From contig CANUEZ040000164.1 in assembly GCA_948099385.1 (NCBI GenBank), positions 4,904,501-4,968,500 of the forward strand: a stretch of 64,000 nt of DNA, given 5' to 3'. The notes beneath the pieces were generated by a model. It ran no database searches, was not told the origin of the DNA, and saw nothing but the letters and a program-made list of their open reading frames with translations. Shown piece after piece: positions 50,325 to 61,454 of this stretch. Within the stretch, counting starts at the first letter, position 1; each line of letters begins with the position of its first letter. The translations under genes were made by a program, and so were the position numbers. This stretch comes from Fasciola hepatica (Eukaryota; Platyhelminthes; Trematoda; Plagiorchiida; Fasciolidae).

Positions 50325-50843
50325 ATGTCTCAAATACCTAGAACTGTTGACAAGCAAGAAGCAGATCTGGAGGTTGTTAGGGACAAGTTGGACACAGTAG
50401 CACTCATCAGTGGCAAGTTTATAAAGAATACAGAAATATCTCTTGGAAGAAACGGTAATGTAGTGGTGAAAGGCATCCCTGATCCTGTCTCCCGGGCAGC
50501 CAGACAGAAGGATAAGGATGTTTTACACCACGTATCAAACTTACTATTGACAGCGGGCTTCCCAGCGCAATCTGTGCGGAAGAGAATTTTCAGGCTGGAT
50601 AAATGGAATTATATAGAAGGAGACCAACGACTCCCCTGGCCGGTGCTCATCGAGTTAGCAAACCCGAGGGCGAGGGATGTGTCCTTGGAATCTCACCCAG
50701 AACATCGGCGCAGAATCAAAATATCCAGACCTATAAAACCTGAAAGCAATAAAAAGTGCTACAGATATCACAACTTCGGAGTCTTGATGAACCATTGTTT
50801 CCAGTCATCTCAGCAGTGCTTGACTGCCGCTGCCGCACCATAG
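50325..50843 (+). CDS. CR1-like LINE ORF1-type protein, truncated (172 codons)
   Basis: The open frame starts MSQIPRTVDKQEAD. Its first 50 residues look helical. They are followed by NVVVKGIPDPVSRAARQKD, then a HHVSNLL segment, FRLDKW, and RLPWPVLIELANPRAR. This pattern (V-x-K-G-I-P-E, D-x-x-x-V-x-x-L, R-L-G-K, R-P-x-P-V-L-V-x-F-x-N-P-x-x-R) is that of the RRM-like domain in ORF1 proteins of CR1 and related LINEs, which bind RNA of the element. Copy I is frameshifted after residue about 46. The frame ends a few codons before a join to the tail of ORF2. Expression or function is unlikely, and the family call rests on pattern only. Confidence 0.5.
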   Translation: MSQIPRTVDKQEADLEVVRDKLDTVALISGKFIKNTEISLGRNGNVVVKGIPDPVSRAARQKDKDVLHHVSNLLLTAGFPAQSVRKRIFRLDKWNYIEGDQRLPWPVLIELANPRARDVSLESHPEHRRRIKISRPIKPESNKKCYRYHNFGVLMNHCFQSSQQCLTAAAAP

Positions 50844-50867
50844 AGTCTAGAGAGGCTTTCGTGATGT

Positions 50868-51507
50868 TGTCTCTCTACACAACGATAGTTAGGTCAGGCC
50901 CAGAATAATGTATCGAAGCTTTGGCCGCTAGTGTTTTGCGGGACACTACTGGTATTATGAAAGTTCAGCAATGCTCCACTAGAATTCTTCTGGGATTCAC
51001 GAACAAAATGTACCCAAAGAGGTTAACGGCAATAAAACTCTGTTCTGTGAAACGTAGAAGATTCAGGAGGGATTTATAGAAGCCTTTAAACAGAATAAAA
51101 TACTATCCCTTCTAACGGAGCCTTTCTAAGTATTGATTCGGGACTCTAGAGGCCTAGAAATAGCGAGTTGAAGGAGGAATTTATAGAATCTTCAATCAGA
51201 CCAAAATATTATCCCCTCCAACGGAGCCGTTGTTAGCATTGACGCGGGATTCTAGAAACCTGGTATAAGCAAGGTAACTTTAGTCAAACCGCAAGCATTA
51301 AAGAACATAAGGTAAAGTTTCCTCGTGTGTCCCGTTGTCAACCCATGGAACGCACCGCCAGCTGAGGAGATGTTTACTATGTCTGTGATAGGTTTTCAGG
51401 CAAGATTGCTGGCTGATGCTGCCTGGTGCATTCCTTTAGTTCATCTAACCCTACCTAATTATATGGCATATTCCATTGTGGGTGCAATTTTCGACCATCA
51501 GACTTAG
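50868..51507 (+). mobile_element. CR1-like LINE ORF2 C-terminal remnant (copy II)
   Basis: The frame from 50,874 reads LSLYTTIVRSGPE, stop, CIEALAAS, KVQQCSTRILLGFTNKMYP, KRRRFRRDL and a stop, then a tandemly duplicated stretch. At about 51,331 it reads VVNPWNAPPAEEMFTMSV, then FQARLLADAAW. The last part matches the V-V-N-x-W-N-x-L-P-x-E-V and F-K-x-x-L-D-x-x-W ending of CR1/Jockey-type polymerases. The RT catalytic part is absent, so this is a 3' fragment directly downstream of an ORF1 remnant. Confidence 0.65.
51066..51280 (+). repeat. Tandem duplication, about 107 bp unit, in the LINE tail
   Basis: Unit 1 starts ggagggatttatagaagcc (51,066) and unit 2 starts ggaggaatttatagaatct (51,173). 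Copy I of block D has a single unit (about 16,470-16,580). Unit 2 resembles the copy I unit more closely at its end. Confidence 0.8.
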
Positions 51508-54500
51508 CGACCAGTAAGAAGAGCCACTCTACAGGCATGTTTCTTCACGGGCTATCTATCAATACACTGGCATCCATACGTCTTTGGCAAGCGTGTGTCG
51601 AAAAGCCAAAAATATTCCACGAATTTTCAGGTTGTTTCTACACGAATGGGCCTAACCACAACATATTGGACCAGCAGAAAATAGAGCATTCCTAGTGACC
51701 TACCAACTCTGTTTGATTTTTACTGTTGGGCCTAAATCTAGCTTTTAGGCTAGCGCAACTCAAAACACCTATAGGCGATACCAATGTGGAAGCTAACCCT
51801 ATTCGCCCCGATATCGCAGCGTGCGATCGAGGTATCCACCAAATCAAGAGAGTGGTCTAATACAACAAAACAGCTTTGCATGCAGCCCCGTCATTTGCGG
51901 GTTGTCGCGATGTAGTCCAACTATGTCCAATGATGTCGAGAAGAGGGCAGACGCCACATGATCTACCGACGATTAGAGCATGTTTGGTTCTCAGTATTGA
52001 GGGACACGTGGTGGTGCAATCTGATGACAGAAACCATTCCACTTTGTCCGACCGACTGGAATCTAGTCCAAGATTGCCCGAAAAATGTGCCTATTTCGGT
52101 GACAGCCGATATACTCTAGTATTCAAATATGCCAAAGTCACGTTATCAGCCTGTCTCACTTTACCAAAGTATCCTCAATTTCGAAGCACAGCAATGACGA
52201 GTAACCCGGAAACAAAACTATTCTCTTAGTAAATCTTTAACACTGTCAAACTGATTACATTTCCATTTAAGGCCGAATAAATCCCTTCGTAACATCACAG
52301 ATTGTTCATTATCCATGTCGATGCAAATCAAATGACCTAACACATTTTTGAGACGTCAACGGCGGTGGTCGAATACATATCATCATGGATTTTTGATTAG
52401 AAAGACGGGTTCGATTCTCTTTACCGCTTGTCACTTTTCTATTTGGCAGTCTCTCATTGGCCACGGCCTCTTCCTGGAATTTTGTATTTCGTATGTTATT
52501 GTCTATCCAAACAAGCAATTTTAAGACTCCTTGTTCTCATCCTTGTGCATACAAATTTGATTGATAGATAAAACGGCAAATTGTGGAACTATGTAGTTGC
52601 ACACCGTGGCCAACCTTTTCTTAGATTAAGATCAACCGAACACTAGCAAAACCAACTGTCTACGAATCGTAATGCTGTGATCTATGCGGACCTTTTAACC
52701 AAGCAAACAGCACGTCGTAAGATTAGCTTGTTCCTGATGATCAACACGTGTTCATTCAGATGAAGCTTATTCGTAAAATACAACTGGTGATTCCCTACTC
52801 TCTTTTCAAGTGTGAATGTAGTAAAATAGTTTCACTATTGGGATAGAGACCAACTGCACCGTGTCAGCAATCGCACACGACTGTAACAAATAACGCGGGC
52901 TGCCTTACCCAGCGAAAGTGGATTACCGTTACCCAACGAAGATGACAGATAATGATACTTCGTAAATCGCAGACACTGTAATCTAGGCCTCATATCACTC
53001 GATCATCACCAGCCGATGCACCTATAAAACACGTGTGAATGTACAGATCATAACCCAACTTCATATATGAAGATCGTATTTTTAACAACTGTACTATACT
53101 CATAATATTGCTTGGTGACCGTTCGCTTTTAATTAAAAAAACTCCGTTATTCTGCAACGTAAATGCATCACACGGTTGGATAGATGTTTTACAAATGCTC
53201 AGTCATAAACAGCTTCTTCTGTTCTATTTGGTATCTAAACAGACAATTTGTTATGTAAATCCACTCATTGCTGCTTCAAAATTGATGATATAAACACATT
53301 GGGAGACCTGTGCAATGCATCTCCACAGCAAAGGTTCTTTTTGTTTTCAAATAAAGTTTCACACTTTCCGTCACTCTTATTTAGACAAGATCGACCAAAT
53401 TTCATTTCATTTCAAGACTTCTATGTGCTCATATATCAAACAAGTTTACTTTACTTGACCAATTAAGGGATATGAATAATAGACAAATCCGAGAATATTG
53501 GAACTTTACTGGAGCAGATGGAGGAGATGACCACCACGATGGCCATATATAGTCATACTGAATAACTGTAGACCTAGCGGTCATGGTGAACAAATCTTCT
53601 GCTGTAGATCACGTACTGTGTCAACAGCTTACCACTGTACCCGTGGCGTACCTGAAACATTGTTTCACATATACAGGAGAAGTTAGGTTATATTTCAAAA
53701 TTAGTATGAATTATGATATTTCATGTAAGTAAGAACCATGCTATTTGGAAGTACCTACTCTTTTGATACTGAAGTATCGGCCGAAAATTCCTATCTATTT
53801 CACCTTCGTTGTATTTCTGAAGTTTTTCTCTATATGTGGCAAAACTATGTGGCCTCATGTGATCAGGAAATGAGAGTATTTGTTTGCTAACAATGTTACT
53901 CCGGTGATTCATACTCATGCCATGTGATGTATTGGCATGAGTATCAATCACGAGCTTGTTCGCCAATCTGTCTTCTCATAATGTGCTCATCGGGAATAAT
54001 CAGACAAATGGTACTTCGGCCGTAGAATCAATAATAACAAGTTACGTATTTAAAAACGAAAAATTATCATACAGGTAAATGAATCCTCGGAAAACAGGTC
54101 AATCTGGTGCCTGGTGATATCGATTTTGTATAGACCGACCTCGGTATAATATTTCGTGTACTTTTTGTGCATCAGTCAAATTGTGGTATGAAACACGTTT
54201 ATTCATATCCACACTTAAATATAGGCAAGACAAAGATCAATAGGGTGATCACCATAGACCAGTCAGCCACATGGCAACTCTGCACCCCATACAAATACAC
54301 ACACACCATCTCATTCATAATTTGTTCCTCGCATGCCCTACACTGTGACATTTTGGTTAGAAGTGACTGATGTTCGCCCCGTTCGACTATGCTTGCTCGA
54401 CTTACTTTCCAACCCGAATCTCTGATTGGACAGCGTGTTACGCCTAGACCAACGTTCCAGTTCTGTCAAGTCAACGAGCTTTGTTAGGCAGTCGAAACTG

Positions 54501-57053
54501 TGGTCGGTTGAAGTAGCCTGCTGGCCCCAGAATGTCGGTGAATATTTCTTCACCGTTCCTAAAATAATAAATGTTTGGTAAACTATCCGGAAGATTCAAC
54601 AAACCAGAGTTTGTACTATTCACTAATATGGAATAATCATTTTCACGGAGATACCATATATATATGCATATAGAAAGTACTTTAGATTGGATTTCGTCCT
54701 CTGACATTGCGAGTACCTCTGATGCTGATATGGATATTGGCCCCACTCCATATAATTCAAATTAGTCCGTAGGTTTATACATCCAGTGCAAAATGTTCCG
54801 TGTTGATTGAATCAATCTGGGAACTCTGAGGATCATATGAGAGCAAGTTCACATAGAGCCTATTGAGTTTACCCGTCTAGACCACTTCAATAATCCCCCA
54901 TGCACTGAGAAAAAATATTTCACTCATGTAGTCCTCGTTTAAGGTTGATCAAGAGCCTAGATTTATTATCCCACATCAGCTCCCTAATTTTCTTCGCCAT
55001 CATTTAACGATCACATACATTTTTCCGTCAGAATTTACTACAAACACAATGGTATTCAAATATCGTCTGGTAACTCGCTTTTCAGTAGTGCTACGTAAGA
55101 TTCGACATATCGTAGGTGTGCCCAGTGTATTTGTTCACACTCTACGGTTGTCTGTTGATTCAACGACGACGAATTCGGACATAATTTGGATTGACCTGGT
55201 CCTCCTCAGAGGCGTGTGTGTTTCCTACTTTGTCATCGTGATTCAGTTGGTTTTCCTGCTATGAAAGTTCAAGTCAATCAGGTCACATCATAAAACTCAA
55301 TGTGGGCACTTTGTGTTATCTCCAAAACTTGGTTTGCCGACCACGTACAAAGTATAACCATAGATGTTGATCCTTTTCAATCAAACGATCAGACCAATTT
55401 CCGTTTTCTCCTCAATATTTCTAGATCTGCGTATGGTGAGTGCAGGCCAGGTGTTCGGGTGTGTTGGTCACGTTCACTTGGTCCTCTTACTGTGCAACGT
55501 GTTTCTGTCACATTTGCTCTCCTCCCGCGCGTCACGTGGAAACCTTGAAACATATTTCGTTTGAGTTTCTTTGAACATGATAATTTCGCATTTTGGATGT
55601 AGCCAAGTGCTGTCTGATACCCCCCCTATCACATTCGTGTACTGGCTTTCTTTGACGCAGTAAAGTTCACGGTGTTCGCCACTGTTGTCAAGTAATTTGG
55701 ACACAGTCGAGCGCTGTCTTAACCCTCCTTGACGTACTTTCATTTAGAAAGTGCCGTAGATGATTGCCGTTAGTGATGTCTGTATAATCTAACACAGTAG
55801 TGAATGATTATCTTTTACTGATACCGATTCTCAAGACCAATACCGTTTTCAGTCCTTTCAGTCTGGGATTCAACACGTAAGTCAATCATTCGATGGAATA
55901 CGGCAAGTAAGTCGTCTTGATTCAGTGCGCGGAATCATGAGCGCACTAGTATACAAATTGATGTATAGTATCGTAGCAACTGATATTGTTTTTAAACTAT
56001 AAACAGTTGATCATGATATAGAGCCAAAGAGTGGGTCTACTATCTTGATTGTTAATGAAAATAAATTCACTGAATTTTTGTAAGTGAAATTCCGTACACT
56101 CAGAGGAATCAACATTTTCGGATTATCTCTGAATTACTGATTTCCTGAACTGGTACTTACATGAACACAGAAGGTAGCGTAGTAAAAAAATACGTTAGTC
56201 TGCCACTTTAGACGTTCGGCGAAATCCCCGTGTGCTTGCATTGTACAGAAACGGAGATCTGTATATTAACCAAACCGATGCGGTTCGACCGATTGAGTAT
56301 TTGCCTGAGATATAATTATATAATAAATAGAATATGCAATATATTTCGACGGTAATCATTTTAGCCTTTTACGTCAAAATGACTTGGTGCTTGTGTTATC
56401 GACCAGATTAACCAAGAAAGGAACATAATACGAACTAGGACAACATCCACAAAGAATTGTGGGTATTTGCAGATTAGTCCCTGACCAGGAAATACTACCC
56501 TGACGATACACCTTCTGTTCGACATGGTTGACAGGCAGATATTAGGTGCAAGTTCCCGCAGTTCTACCAAATAAGGGGGGAGGGGGAATACATGTGACCA
56601 GTGACGTTATTTTGTGCTACGACCAAATACTCGTAATGCCTTCATCGCAACGAACTACGCATATGGGAGATTTATAATCTGCAGAACGTGGTAATACAGA
56701 TAGATGGAATCCTTTTTTCATCATTCCTTTACTTCAGAGCTGTCAAATAGCCAATGCATATAAATTTGCCCCATTTATTTTTCATGCATGGTCAATCACA
56801 TCCGAAATAATGTGCTACCCGATAATTCCTGACTGCCTGATGGAAGCCGGTTTGTTTTGAAGCAAAACTCAATACATGAATGCTTGTCCATAAGGCACAC
56901 CAGTGTATTTTGGTCACTGGTTTAGAGCACAAAATGAGGTTGCTTGATGTATTGTCGTGTGTAGTACACTCATCTTTGCATTTGATATCATTTAGCGAAC
57001 AAATTTTGAGAGCTCGTCGAGTTAGTTCCTGGAGAAAGTTGTATTCAAATAAC

Positions 57054-58859
57054 AGCTAATCTGAACAGTCAGCAGCTAGCAAGCTTTTTCTCTATGCTTC
57101 ACAATATCAGTATCTACACGATGTGCTTTATTTAGCAAGTTTTGGGTCATCGGAAGCATGCTTGTTTGCTACTGGGCATTCCGATACATTACCGGAGTAT
57201 TTTCAATTATCTCTCCTTTCTAATCTGTATATTAATCTCCATTATGGAAGAGGGCCATCCGACCCAGTAGTGTGACTGTAAGGGAGAGAGACCAAGCCAA
57301 ATGAACATAAAGGTGCATGGATGAAAGCTAACCATCGTCCCAGTCATGCCATAACTACCACAGCCAGTTCGACGGTCACCAAATAATATTTATCATCCAA
57401 ACGAATGGTACCTCGCTCGTTAATTTATTAATTCACAGGCCCGCATAAAGGCGAACATGCAGGTTATCCATAATTTCGTGTGGCGTCTCAACGCGATTAG
57501 TTGGCCATATGCAAGCCAAATTGTGTTTCTCCATTTGTACTCAAAAAGGGTTGGTTTCCGCACTCGATTAACTCCCCAGATTCGTGTGTCATGCGACATT
57601 GAATACGTAAATGAGTGCTCTCCACAGGACGATGAATTAAATAGCCAAATCGAGGAAGGTCAGCCAATGACGAATATTCTCTAGTGGGTGTGGTACCGAG
57701 CATTGATGTACCAATCTACGAGTTCTGATTTCCTCAGGCTAGTATTTTACTTCGAGAATTTTTATAAAGTGGACTTCGAATTTTCACGATGGCATGGGCT
57801 AATTAATAACTGAGTTTTATTTTGGCCCACATATATTCTCGAAAAATGTCTGTTCATATCACCATTCTGGTATTCCCTCATTGTCCAATAAATGAGGCGT
57901 TTGCTTGAGACATTTTGTCTATTTCATTCAGTTACTGCAAACAGAAAGAAGACTCACCCAGAATCAATCGTTCGTTTGTACGAAACAAAGAGCCACAGAA
58001 CAGTTTACTCATAGATGGAAACCTTTGAACACATGAAAATATTGTTCCTGCAAAGTTCACATCGAGGAACTTGTTCAGTTAACTGAAACCAATCACAACC
58101 CAAAAGCTTTAATTGGTAGCTTCACCAAAGATTGAAAAAGAGAGTTCCGTGAAGGCCCATTTTGTGCACGCAGCATTCAAGTTAACCCCAAGCTTCCCCA
58201 ATGCTTAGTGAACATATTTGATCCCGTCAAGAAATACGCAAATGTTCATTGTTCACCAGACTCATTTGAACTTGCAGCATTTGTGAAGAGTTTGACGGTG
58301 TCTAATTGTAGAATGTGTTCAGTGAAAAGCGAATCTCTTCTAACTCGAGTACTTCTGCGACAAACTGTCGATCTAATTTGCGATATTATTTTACCTAACT
58401 ATACTATGCTGCATATCGCTTTTTTTCATTTGAAGCACCTCACTCACTTAAGTGACGGAAAAACGGGTTCTCATTTTAGGGATAGGTATACAAACATGTT
58501 GATGGTGTGCCAATGTGAAGACAAATAGGTCTTACAATAGCAAATATTTTTTCCGGGAATAATCGAAAACCAGTTGATCGATCAAATTAGAGAGTTTTCC
58601 GTATAAAAATACAATATTGATGATATTTTACCATTTCGAATGATGATAGTTTATTCAGTTTAGCAATAATCTCAAGTCTGTCCGTCCCAATTTATATGTT
58701 CCTTACTAAAATGATTCGGACATGAGTTGCCCCTCTTAAACAATTCAGTCACAAAGCGTCCAGATGGCACACCACAACGGATCATTCACACGAAAACAAA
58801 CTAAACTAAACATTATATACAATTCTCCAGGTTTGATCCGATCGCTTACAAACGCGGTT
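57054..58859. other. No recognisable gene
   Basis: Single-copy in this window. Frames at 57,457-57,684 and 58,208-58,528 (+) and 57,497-57,703 (-) carry no motif I recognise. The latter two regions have some codon variety, but no splice-site pairs or domains to support an exon. Confidence 0.5.
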
Positions 58860-59320
58860 TTGTCAGGACTTTTCTTATTAGGGCCCATTACATTTGTACT
58901 TCTGAATAACTGGTTGATGGTTGTCCAAAATATTTCACTGAACAACACAGCAAACCACGATGCAAAATAGACCCCATGTTGGTTGTTCAACAAAGCCAAA
59001 CGATTTTATTTGTTCTTCTTAAGGATAACTACATTTTAGTCATTTACGACGTAGTCTGAGGTCGGCTCTATGTCAAACATGTGTGAGGATCTTGTTGCGC
59101 ATAGCGCAAACCACAAGGCGATTAGGATTAAATGACCAATCTGGCAGTCACATTATTTCACATGTTGTTCACCAATAGAGTTGTAATTGCGGTAATACGT
59201 ACATATGCCGAACAGGATAATACTTCGCTCAATGAACGACTACACACATTCAAAATGGAGTCTGCACTCAATGAATCGGTTAGACTGCACAAGAAAATGT
59301 CTGGCAAGAATTCAAGTGTG
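58860..59320 (+). mobile_element. Penelope-like element remnant, GIY-YIG region (second copy)
   Basis: At 59,182-59,217 a frame reads CNCGNTYICRTG, aligning with CNCGDTCIGRTG at 1,976-2,011 and with the C-x-C-G-x-x-Y-I-G-R-T motif of Penelope-like endonuclease domains. The preceding LGL-x-DQ-x-G stretch is also shared between the two copies. Here the tyrosine of Y-I-G is kept but G is C; in the other copy the reverse is true. Stops disrupt the frame, so it is a fossil. Confidence 0.6.
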
Positions 59321-60869
59321 ATCTTTCTGAAACCATCTGACTTCAGCGGGTTGTCGAGTTAACCTGACCCGATTCTTCAGAGTGCGATTATTCAACCAGA
59401 ATACAAAAAACTAGCATTAGGCGTAACCATGCTCAATGAGGAGAAACATTTTCTTATTTGCAGTGTTGTGTATGCACCGTTGTGCAATATATTGCCGGTC
59501 CATTCTGTGTGAAACTGGAAAAATGCAAAAGTAATATTATAAACATCTTGGTACTCATTCAGATAGTTGGTCCCCGTGTCACAAGACCGAGGAACTAACT
59601 CTAAGCACTAAACGAATACCAATTGATGAATCACGTGAGTACATCAGTGATTTGGTCGTCTGAAAATTTAAACGGAAAGAAAGGATCCTAAAGCATAAAC
59701 TGTACACGAACTGTGAGGATATCCATTGTCATCGTCTACATTGCTGGCAAATCCACATTTCATATGAGCAGAAGATTAGTGAGATATTCACAAAGAAGTG
59801 AATCCTATCGACATAAATACTGTTGTTTGACATAAACAGGAAGCTACTGAGCACAAAATTGGTTTTGTACGATTTAGCAAGATTGAATGGAAAAATGTTG
59901 GGGAAGATGTTTTTGTCAACTTATTTTGTTTTACGTATGAAATGATGTACATTTTCTGGAGAGGGACAGCGGTCAATAGGGAGCTTCCTTAATGGAAAAG
60001 ACGGTGGAGTCAGGATTAGAACCAGAACCCATAATGCACATCTCTCTAGTTATCTTCGGGGGAAATGTCCACGGTAAATGGCTTTTTGCTCAGCTTTTCA
60101 CGACTCACCATATGCCAAGCCCTCACACGAGAAACAAACCCATCGTCAAAATGACAAGCATCGAGATTTGAATCCCCTGACGGAGTGAATACGTGCACTC
60201 ATTTGTTGGGCTTGCGAAGCAGCCGTTGCAGCCCGGGATACTAGTCGCACTGGAAATCGCTGCCACCTTATGTCCTACGGTGAGTGAGAATGGGTCGGAA
60301 TGGCTTCACGCTGGATTAGTGACAGGGATTTCATTAGACGTCCTTTAGGCGTATTATACGAAACATAGTTCTATTATTTGACTTTCTAAGTATTCTACTT
60401 TGAATTGTATATTTGTGAGGTTTTTCTGTGGTTTATTTAATAATTGGTGCTCCTATTTGGGTTAAAACTCTGAGCAGCAGCTAAGTGGTGAATACACACA
60501 ACTTTTGCAGGCAGGGAGGAAACGACACAAAAAATTCAAAATTGAAGGCCTCGGCAATTTCAATTTGATCGCCAATATAAAGATGTGGATGTTTAGTTTT
60601 AGTGGGTCTTTTCTTCACTAATGCGTCGACAAATTAAACTACTGCCGAGGCGTGCTCAAATGACCTTGATGCCAACACCCACATTGATGTTCAGTCCAGA
60701 TCGTTGTGTTGTCGGTGAGTGGCCTTGGCTCCCATCGCTGCGCTTTGGATGTTTTGTCTAGAAAGGAGAATTTACGAGGCAGTATCACCTTATCAGATAT
60801 AAGTTCATTTACGCAAATATCAGGGGATCATTACCTCACCCCTCGTTCACACGGCTAGTTCTGGGAACC
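59321..60869. other. No recognisable gene
   Basis: I see no domain. A B-box-like sequence on the minus strand near 60,010-60,020 (GGTTCTAATCC) has no A box that I can place. The rest is single-copy in this window. Confidence 0.45.
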
Positions 60870-61200
60870 CTGTTTTCCAGCTGGAGTCTAGGGCCTTCTC
60901 GGATATTTGTACATTGCTGCATCTAAAGGCATCCTCTGACAGTCGATTCCACATAGGTACAATCTTTTTGTACAAAATTTAACTCGTATGTCTAGCCTTG
61001 AGTGTGTCCTTCATACCGTAATACTATGTCCTCTGGAGTCGTTCTCAGGGTCAGACACGAACAAATCGTCCATTTCTATTCCCGACAAACCCATTTTATT
61101 TTTGAACAATCCTATTAGGTTATTCCGGCTTTTAGGACGCCCTAAAGAAAAGAGATTCAGATCTTCCAGAAGCTAGGCCTAAGATTTGTTCTTCCGACTG
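60870..61200 (-). mobile_element. Antisense LINE fragment, ORF2 C-terminal end
   Basis: On the minus strand, about 61,136-61,172 reads LEDLNLFSLGR. It continues through SRNNLIGLFKNKMGLSGIE and SDPENDSRGHS, and after a stop and frameshift reaches IVPMWNRLSEDA at 60,928-60,963. This is the classic end of a LINE polymerase: a R-x-L-x-x-L-x-L-F-P-L-x-x-R-R-x-R-x-D-L segment, a variable linker, then R-x-x-F-F-x-x-R-I-V-x-x-W-N-x-L-P-x-x-V. It is a different family from the CR1-like copies in block D. The forward-strand 62-codon frame at 60,988-61,176 is its shadow. Confidence 0.65.
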
Positions 61201-61334
61201 GTGACCATTCTAGTTGCAACTGGAACTCCCATTTCTCAAATTGTTCCACAGACATCGTTAAGAGGCCTTTTCAATGCATATCATACGAAAGAATTTCTCT
61301 TGACCTACTCACACAGGCATCACCATGTGAACCA

Positions 61335-61450
61335 TACTGATCAAATAAACGGCTCCTAACAAAATATTCAGGAAGTAAAGTATTCTTCGCTCAGCAATAA
61401 CAGTTACATCAATAACTTGTTGTCCTGTCTTATGGAGGAAGGCACATGAG
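61335..61450 (-). repeat. Diverged relative of a segment of spacer S
   Basis: On the minus strand it encodes LHKTGQQVIDVTVIAERR. At 25,721-25,918 and 38,297-38,494 the minus strand reads LHKTGQRVLDISFTAERR or its near relative. The shared stretch is about 110 bp and is clearly older than the other duplications here. I do not recognise the family. Confidence 0.6.
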
Positions 61451-61454
61451 CAGC

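Larger units (their letters stand above)
49952..57053 (+). repeat. Block D, copy II (7.1 kb direct repeat)
   Basis: Direct copy of 15,365-22,835, about 34.6 kb downstream of it at its start. It lacks the roughly 470 bp found at 18,975-19,445 in copy I; the join is near 53,668 (cacatatacagg). It has an extra tandem unit at about 51,066-51,280. After the CR1-like remnant no gene is recognisable. Confidence 0.9.

Noticed and set aside
60988..61176. 62-codon forward frame as a gene
   Set aside because: It is the antisense shadow of the LINE polymerase tail on the minus strand.
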